This document shows positions 6,680 through 11,294 of a stretch of DNA of 11,294 nt, piece by piece. Origin of the DNA: Bacteroidales bacterium (GTDB taxonomy: Bacteria > Bacteroidota > Bacteroidia > Bacteroidales > UBA932); assembly GCA_024695285.1 (NCBI GenBank), contig JAILIM010000069.1, forward strand, positions 1 through 11,294. Direction: 5' to 3'. A model generated the notes under the pieces. It made no database searches. It saw nothing but the letters and a program-made list of their open reading frames with translations, and was not told the DNA's origin. Within the stretch, counting starts at the first letter, position 1; each line of letters begins with the position of its first letter. The translations under genes and the position numbers were made by a program.

Positions 6680-8553
6680 TGAAAACCACATTCAGAATAC
6701 ACTACCGTACGCATTGGGGCGAGAGCCTCAGCGTCGTGCTGCAGGACAAGAAGGTCCCCATGACCTGGAACGAAGGCGCCGTCTGGACCGCCACCGCGAA
6801 CGTATCCGCAGCCGCCCTGAAAGACTACTGGTACGTGTTGATGCGCGACGGCATCATCGTACGCAGCGAATGGGCCCACCACAGCGGCACCCCCGCTCCC
6901 GAAATCAACGACAACTGGAACGACTGCGCCATCCCCGGCAGCCCCTTCGTGCGCAAGCACTCGGTGGAGCTGTTCGACCGTCCCGGATTCAGGGGCGCAG
7001 GCACCGCGGTGCCCGTGTTCTCGCTCCGCGGCGAGGGCGACTTCGGCATCGGCGACTTCCGCGACCTCAGGCCGCTGGTCGACTGGGCCGCAAGCACCGG
7101 ACAGTGCATCATCCAGCTGCTCCCCGTCGGCGACACCACACGCAAGGGCACCTGGAAGGATTCGTATCCCTATAGCCCCATATCCTCATTCGCACTGCAT
7201 CCGCTGTACCTGCGCCTGCAGGAGATCGGAGTGAAGGAAGACGCCGCCTTCAAGCGCAGGCAGAAGGAGCTCAACGAGCTGCCGGAGATCGACTACCCCA
7301 AGGTGTTCAAGGCCAAGATGGCGCTGGTGCGCAAGGCCTGGGAGGACCACGGGGCAAAGGACATCGCTTCCGCCTCCTTCAAGCACTTCGTGAAAGCCAA
7401 CGCCTACTGGCTCGACGAGTACGCCGAGTTCTGCGCAAAGCGCGACTCCAACGAGCCCGACTACTGGCGCTGGATTCAGTGGCACCTGGACCTCCAGTTC
7501 GCCGACGAGGTGAAGTACGCGCGCTCCAAGGGTGTGTATTTCAAGGGCGACCTGCCCATCGGCGTGAGCTCCGACAGTGCCGACGCGTACTTCCATCCCG
7601 AGCTGTTCAACCTCGACTCGAGCGCCGGCGCCCCGCCGGATTTCTTCAGCGCCGAGGGCCAGAACTGGGGCTTCCCCACCTATAACTGGGAGGCCATGGC
7701 CAAAGACGGCTACGCCTGGTGGAAGGCCCGCCTCCGCAAGATGAGCGAGTATTTCGACGCGTTCCGCATCGACCATATACTGGGATTCTTCCGCATTTGG
7801 GAGATTCCTCTGGAGTACCGCAGCGGCTCCATGGGGCACTTCAACCCCGCCATCCCGTATCGCCGCGAGGAAATCGAGGCCATGGGGCTCCCCATCGAGG
7901 GCCTGTTCCTGCCCGATCCGCGCAACGAGGGTTGCGTGCAGCCGCGCATCCTGCCCGAGTCGTCTAACCTGCCGCAGTGGCAGCAGGAGAGCTTCGGCGC
8001 CCTGTACAACGACTTCTTCTTCCACCGCAACGACGGCCTCTGGCGCTGGAACGCCGAGCGCAAGCTCCCCGAACTGCTGGACGTCACCGGCATGCTCGCC
8101 TGCGGCGAAGACCTCGGCATGGTGCCCGACTGCGTGACGGGAGTCATGGCGCGCGAGACCATCCTCTCGCTGGAGATGGCCAACAGGGACAAGGGACGCC
8201 CCTGGCCGTACCTGGCCGTGTGCGCCACCTCGTCGCACGACATGGCCACGCTGCGCATGCAGCACGCCGAGGAGACCGGCGCCGACATGGAGCCCTGGGA
8301 GGTGCGCCGCACCCTCTGGGACCATCTGGCATCGGCCCCCATGCTTGCGATCTTCCCTCTACAGGACTGGATCGCGCTGGACGGCAAGCTGCGCCGCAAG
8401 GATTTCGAGAACGAGCGCGTGAACCAGCCGGCCGACCCCGACCACCACTGGCGCTTCCGCCTCCACATCGACGTCGCCGAGTTGAACAAGGCCACCGGCC
8501 TCACCGCCGAAATTACCGGAATGCTTAAAGATTCTAATCGATACAACAAATGA
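6679..8553 (+). CDS. malQ: 4-alpha-glucanotransferase, GH77, DPE2-like with short starch-binding domain
   Basis: This is a 624-residue GH77 amylomaltase that transfers alpha-1,4-glucan segments between maltodextrins or glycogen. Residues 1-90 look like a single degenerate CBM20 starch-binding domain (FRIHYRTHWGESL; W13, W30, W36, W51, W65). The GH77 domain begins near 108 (VFSLRGEGDFGIGDF, 113-127). The catalytic residues are D365 (nucleophile, FRIDHILGFF), E477 (acid/base, CGEDLGM) and D521 (SSHDMATLR). The 112-residue spacing from nucleophile to acid/base is far longer than in short bacterial amylomaltases and fits the insert of plant DPE2 and Bacteroides enzymes. Those homologues usually carry two CBM20 domains and reach roughly 900 residues, so this one is short. 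The start is GTG at 6679, sharing one base with the reductase stop. It is chosen because the family N-terminus begins right there. The stop overlaps glyQS by four bases. Confidence 0.93.
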   Translation: MKTTFRIHYRTHWGESLSVVLQDKKVPMTWNEGAVWTATANVSAAALKDYWYVLMRDGIIVRSEWAHHSGTPAPEINDNWNDCAIPGSPFVRKHSVELFDRPGFRGAGTAVPVFSLRGEGDFGIGDFRDLRPLVDWAASTGQCIIQLLPVGDTTRKGTWKDSYPYSPISSFALHPLYLRLQEIGVKEDAAFKRRQKELNELPEIDYPKVFKAKMALVRKAWEDHGAKDIASASFKHFVKANAYWLDEYAEFCAKRDSNEPDYWRWIQWHLDLQFADEVKYARSKGVYFKGDLPIGVSSDSADAYFHPELFNLDSSAGAPPDFFSAEGQNWGFPTYNWEAMAKDGYAWWKARLRKMSEYFDAFRIDHILGFFRIWEIPLEYRSGSMGHFNPAIPYRREEIEAMGLPIEGLFLPDPRNEGCVQPRILPESSNLPQWQQESFGALYNDFFFHRNDGLWRWNAERKLPELLDVTGMLACGEDLGMVPDCVTGVMARETILSLEMANRDKGRPWPYLAVCATSSHDMATLRMQHAEETGADMEPWEVRRTLWDHLASAPMLAIFPLQDWIALDGKLRRKDFENERVNQPADPDHHWRFRLHIDVAELNKATGLTAEITGMLKDSNRYNK

Positions 8554-10088
8554 CTCAGGACGAATTATTCAAGGTGCTGGTAGCACATTGCAAGGAATAC
8601 GGTTTCATATTCCCTTCCAGCGAGATTTATGACGGCCTCGCCGCCGTGTACGACTACGGCCAGATGGGCGTGGAGCTCAAAAACAATATCAAGCAGTACT
8701 GGTGGAACGCGATGACCCGCCTCAACGAGAATATCGTGGGCATCGACTCCTGCATCTTCATGCATCCCCGCATCTGGGAGGCCTCCGGCCACGTGAGCGC
8801 CTTCAACGACCCCCTCATCGACAACAAGGACTCCAAGAAGCGCTATCGCGCCGACGTGCTCATCGAAGACTATCTGGGCAAGATAGAGGAGAAGATGAAC
8901 AAGGAGGTGGAGAAGGGCCGCAAGAAATTCGGCGAGAGCTTCAACGAGGAGCAGTTCCGCGCCACCAACCCCAACGTGCTGCGCGAGAAGGCCAAGTGGG
9001 ACGAGGTCCACAACCGTTACGTCGCCGCCGAGAAGGCCAACGACCTTGCCGAGTACAGGCAGATAATCATCGACTGCGGAATCGTCTGCCCCATAAGCGG
9101 AACCTGCAACTGGACCGACGTGCGCCAGTTCAACCTGATGTTCAGCACCTCCATGGGCAGCACCTCCGAGGGAGCCAACACCATTTACCTGCGCCCCGAG
9201 ACCGCCCAGGGCATATTCGTCAACTACCTCAACGTGCAGAAGACCGGCCGCATGAAGATCCCCTTCGGCATAGCCCAGATCGGAAAGGCTTTCCGCAACG
9301 AGATAGTCGCCCGCCAGTTCATTTTCCGCATGCGCGAGTTCGAGCAGATGGAGATGCAGTTCTTCATCAAGCCCGGCACCGAGCTCGACTGGTTCGCCAA
9401 GTGGAAGGAGCAGCGCATGAAGTGGCACGTGAACATCGGCATGGGAGCCGAGAACTACCGCTTCCACGACCATGAGAAGCTGGCCCACTACGCCAACGCC
9501 GCCACCGACATCGAGTTTAACTTCCCCTTCGGATTCAAGGAGCTGGAGGGCATCCACAGCCGCACCAACTTCGACCTGGGCAACCACCAGAAGTTCTCCG
9601 GCAAGCGCATCGAGTACTTCGATCCCGAGGAAGGCGCCGCCTACACTCCGTACGTGGTCGAGACATCCATCGGCGTTGACCGCATGGTGCTCGCCGTGCT
9701 GTCGCACTCGTTCAAGGAGGAGAAGCTGGAGAACGGCGAGACGAGGGTTGTCTTAAGCATCCCCGCGCCGCTGGCTCCCGTCAAGGCCGCCGTGCTGCCT
9801 CTGGTCAAGAAGGACGGACTCCCCGAGCTCGCCCAGGAAGTGATGAACCTGCTGAAGTACGATTTCAACTGCCAGTACGAGGAGAAGGACTCCATCGGCA
9901 AGCGCTACCGCCGCCAGGATGCAATCGGCACCCCGTTCTGCATCACCGTCGACCATCAGTCCCTGGAGGACCGTTGCGTCACCGTGCGCGACCGCGACAC
10001 CATGACCCAGGAGCGCGTCCCCATCGACCGCCTCCACGAGCTCATCGACAAACGCGTCAACCTCAACAACCTGCTCAGGAATCTGTAG
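8550..10088 (+). CDS. glyQS: Glycyl-tRNA synthetase, single-chain class II type
   Basis: This 512-residue protein charges tRNA-Gly with glycine in the cytoplasm. It is the homodimeric (alpha-2) class II form, not the alpha2-beta2 form of E. coli. The N-terminus carries the family segment FIFPSSEIYDGLAAVYDYG. Motif 2 is around FRNE (248-251), preceded by LRPETAQGIFVNY. Motif 3 is GVDRMVLAVL from residue 375. The anticodon-binding domain follows from about 405 (APLAPVKAAVLPL) to the end. Length and order match the family, with no sign of damage. The ATG overlaps the malQ stop (ATGA), and the 30 bases before it are AT-rich. I saw no separate promoter between malQ and this gene, so this essential gene seems to depend on the operon promoter near 4660 or on one inside malQ that I could not recognise. 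A hairpin terminator follows. Confidence 0.97.
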   Translation: MTQDELFKVLVAHCKEYGFIFPSSEIYDGLAAVYDYGQMGVELKNNIKQYWWNAMTRLNENIVGIDSCIFMHPRIWEASGHVSAFNDPLIDNKDSKKRYRADVLIEDYLGKIEEKMNKEVEKGRKKFGESFNEEQFRATNPNVLREKAKWDEVHNRYVAAEKANDLAEYRQIIIDCGIVCPISGTCNWTDVRQFNLMFSTSMGSTSEGANTIYLRPETAQGIFVNYLNVQKTGRMKIPFGIAQIGKAFRNEIVARQFIFRMREFEQMEMQFFIKPGTELDWFAKWKEQRMKWHVNIGMGAENYRFHDHEKLAHYANAATDIEFNFPFGFKELEGIHSRTNFDLGNHQKFSGKRIEYFDPEEGAAYTPYVVETSIGVDRMVLAVLSHSFKEEKLENGETRVVLSIPAPLAPVKAAVLPLVKKDGLPELAQEVMNLLKYDFNCQYEEKDSIGKRYRRQDAIGTPFCITVDHQSLEDRCVTVRDRDTMTQERVPIDRLHELIDKRVNLNNLLRNL

Positions 10089-10202
10089 ATTGCCTTTCGC
10101 GGCGCAGGTCCGAAAAGAAGTCGGTGACCTGCGCCGCGAATCAAGCTCTCACGGAATATAGTGGCGCAGGACCCCGGAACATTTCCGGACCTGCGCCATT
10201 CT
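10089..10202. repeat. Intergenic region with two hairpins from a shared GGCGCAGG core
   Basis: This gap between convergent genes contains no ORF. The core GGCGCAGG, often extended to GGCGCAGGTC, appears four times in alternating orientation: 10101-10110 (+), 10126-10135 (-), 10163-10170 (+) and 10188-10197 (-). Adjacent copies pair to give two hairpins. The outermost copies are also nearly identical to each other as inverted repeats (GGCGCAGGTCCG followed by A-rich bases). Such an arrangement resembles REP/BIME-type palindromic units, but copies elsewhere in the genome cannot be seen from this window. Confidence 0.65.
10096..10140. terminator. Perfect 15-bp inverted repeat after glyQS
   Basis: The left arm TTCGCGGCGCAGGTC (10096-10110) is the exact reverse complement of 10126-10140. 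Inside, CGA (10111-10113) can also pair with TCG (10121-10123) across a two-base bulge, leaving a seven-base loop. The hairpin starts seven bases after the glyQS stop. No T-run follows on either strand, so it is not a textbook intrinsic terminator. It may stabilise the mRNA 3' end or belong to a palindromic repeat element. Confidence 0.5.
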
Positions 10203-10204
10203 TT
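10162..10204 (+). terminator. Probable intrinsic terminator of the spt-glyQS operon
   Basis: TGGCGCAGG (10162-10170) pairs with CCTGCGCCA (10190-10198). After a small internal loop, CCGGAA (10174-10179) pairs with TTCCGG (10183-10188) around a CAT loop. The plus strand continues TTCTTTA, a modest T-rich tract that suits termination of the plus-strand operon. The T-rich tract runs up to the stop codon of the convergent acyltransferase gene. On the minus strand the hairpin is followed by CTATATTC, a weaker tract, so bidirectional action is possible but less supported. Confidence 0.6.
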
Positions 10205-11294
10205 ATACCTTCAGGAATATCTTCTTCTTGTACAGGAAGTACAGGAACAGCCACACCAGTGCCAGATAGCCGCACTGCCACACCACCTTGGCCCACAGGG
10301 GGTCCATAAGGCCGCAGAGCCCTTCGAGGAAGAAGTCGGTCGCGAACTTAAAGTTGATGATGCGCGGAGCCATGAATACGGTGATGGAGTTCATGCCGAT
10401 TACGGTGAACGGAAGAATCCAGCCTTTCCAGCCCTTAACGTCTATGATCCAGTAGAACAGGGCGAACAGCGCCAGCGAATAGGCGCCCACGACGAGCACG
10501 AAGCTGCTGCTCCAGAGCTGCTTGTTGATGGGGAACCAGCGCGACCAGATGAGGCCAAGCACCAGCATCACTGCGGCGGCGACGAACATCCAGAGCACCT
10601 TCTTGTTCTCGCCGATATCCTGCTTCCGCACCCACTCTCCGGTGAACATGCCCAGCATGGCTGTGACGATGGCGGGAATGGTGCTCAGCAGGCCCTCGGG
10701 GTCGAATATGCCGCCGGTGCCCTTGTAGAGGTGGCCCGGGAAGATGCAGCGGTCGACGTAACCGACGAGGTTGCCCTCCAGCGAAAAGGGACCGGCGCCG
10801 GCGGGAGCGTCGGGAGCCGGCACGAACCGGAGCAGCAGCCAGTATCCCACAAGCAGCACGACGGCTATCACCACCCGCACCTTCGGCTTGAAATTCATAT
10901 ACAGCAGCGATGCGAACAGGCCGGCGAGACCGATGCGTCCGAGCACGCTCCAATAGCGCAGGGTGTCGAAATGAAACTTCAGCAGGCCGTTGCAGATGAG
11001 GCCGAACAACACCAGCACGAGCGCGCGGCGGATCGCTTTCCAATAGATCTTCCAGCGTGGAACGCCCTTCGACTGCTGCTTGGCATAAGAGAAGGGGAAC
11101 GATATGCCCGCGATGAAGATAAACAACGGGAAGATGGTGTCGTGGTGCCTGAGGCCATCCCACGCAACGTGGTTCATCTGCTGGCAAATCCAGCTTTCAG
11201 TGCCATTGGGGAACAGCTTGCATACCGCTATCACCAGGGTCGAAAAGCCCATGATGAACAGCATGTCGAAGCCTCGTACGGCATCCAGACTGGC
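10203..11294 (-). CDS. DUF5009/NagX-type multi-pass acyltransferase, 5'-truncated
   Basis: This membrane protein belongs to the COG4299 (NagX/DUF5009) family, related to human heparan-alpha-glucosaminide N-acetyltransferase (HGSNAT). Such proteins are thought to carry acetyl groups across the membrane to sugars. The frame stays open to the window edge: the ten codons before the ATG at 11264 read ASLDAVRGFD, the conserved N-terminal family motif. The real start is therefore beyond base 11294, and 363 residues are visible. About ten hydrophobic segments are seen. The block QMNHVAWDGLRHHDTIFP is followed by LFIFIAG. Its first His (visible H42) aligns with the active-site His of HGSNAT in QHAPWNGL. 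Later motifs are TIPAIVTAMLGMFTGEW and TVIGMNSITVFM. A lysine-rich tail (YKKKIFLKV) ends it. The gene is convergent with glyQS. The acceptor sugar is unknown. Confidence 0.88.
   Translation of the reverse strand, partial: ASLDAVRGFDMLFIMGFSTLVIAVCKLFPNGTESWICQQMNHVAWDGLRHHDTIFPLFIFIAGISFPFSYAKQQSKGVPRWKIYWKAIRRALVLVLFGLICNGLLKFHFDTLRYWSVLGRIGLAGLFASLLYMNFKPKVRVVIAVVLLVGYWLLLRFVPAPDAPAGAGPFSLEGNLVGYVDRCIFPGHLYKGTGGIFDPEGLLSTIPAIVTAMLGMFTGEWVRKQDIGENKKVLWMFVAAAVMLVLGLIWSRWFPINKQLWSSSFVLVVGAYSLALFALFYWIIDVKGWKGWILPFTVIGMNSITVFMAPRIINFKFATDFFLEGLCGLMDPLWAKVVWQCGYLALVWLFLYFLYKKKIFLKV

Noticed and set aside
7186..8325. Long minus-strand ORF (379 codons) opposite malQ
   Set aside because: It is a shadow of the GC-rich, codon-biased malQ gene. 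Its translation is low-complexity in G, A, V and H with no family motif. The same reasoning removes the long minus-strand ORFs opposite spt, the reductase, glyQS and the M6 gene.
8400..8549. A T-box or other leader, or an internal promoter, for glyQS
   Set aside because: The bases before glyQS are the coding end of malQ. No TAnnTTTG box, T-box motif or terminator-like hairpin was found there.
11262..11264. ATG as start of the right-edge acyltransferase
   Set aside because: The ten in-frame codons before it read ASLDAVRGFD, the conserved family N-terminus, so the gene begins beyond the window.
1..11294. CRISPR array, tRNA/rRNA genes, insertion sequence or phage/integration genes
   Set aside because: No spaced direct repeats, tRNA-like cloverleaf sequence, transposase or integrase reading frame, or target-site duplication was seen. 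Nearly all bases are filled by the eight protein genes.

Overview
The window looks like a chromosomal segment of a GC-rich member of the order Bacteroidales. The evidence is a fimbrillin-like surface protein with Bacteroidetes-type repeat domains, a serine palmitoyltransferase-type enzyme close to those of gut Bacteroides, a CBM-GH77 (DPE2-like) MalQ, a DUF5009/NagX-type membrane acyltransferase, TAnnTTTG-type -7 promoter boxes, and no strong Shine-Dalgarno sequences. Codon third positions are rich in C and G, and only short intergenic stretches are AT-rich. An Alistipes-like or related high-GC lineage would fit, but the genus cannot be fixed from this sequence.

Layout: (1) Bases 2-1579 (+) hold the 3' part of a multidomain fimbrillin-like cell-surface protein whose start lies left of the window. 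Six bases later comes a secreted M6-family zinc metalloprotease (1586-3343, +). (2) A convergent gene (3340-4623, -) overlaps the protease stop by four bases. It encodes an Fe-S-type L-cysteine desulfidase/L-serine dehydratase-alpha family enzyme. (3) A 74-bp AT-rich divergent promoter region (4624-4697) separates it from a four-gene + strand operon: a serine palmitoyltransferase-type alpha-oxoamine synthase (4698-5888), a short-chain reductase (5885-6679), a 4-alpha-glucanotransferase (6679-8553) and glycyl-tRNA synthetase (8550-10088). Every junction in this operon overlaps (4, 1 and 4 bases), so the genes are probably co-transcribed and translationally coupled. (4) A 114-bp gap (10089-10202) holds two hairpins built from four copies of one GGCGCAGG core. 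They probably act as terminators between the operon and the convergent gene. (5) The right edge (10203-11294, -) holds a 5'-truncated multi-pass acyltransferase of the DUF5009/HGSNAT-like family.

Together the oxoamine synthase and the reductase form the first two steps of long-chain base synthesis: condensation of an amino acid with a fatty acyl thioester, then 3-keto reduction. The product is either sphinganine (from serine) or, if the organism is a sulfonolipid maker, capnine (from cysteate). The divergent neighbour breaks down cysteine or serine, so the divergent region may sit between two competing uses of the same amino acid. Coupling of lipid, glucan and tRNA-charging genes in one operon is unusual. 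Nothing in the window requires a wholly new system. The most noteworthy items are the lipid-base gene pair and its context, the hairpin repeat, and the surface protein-protease pair.
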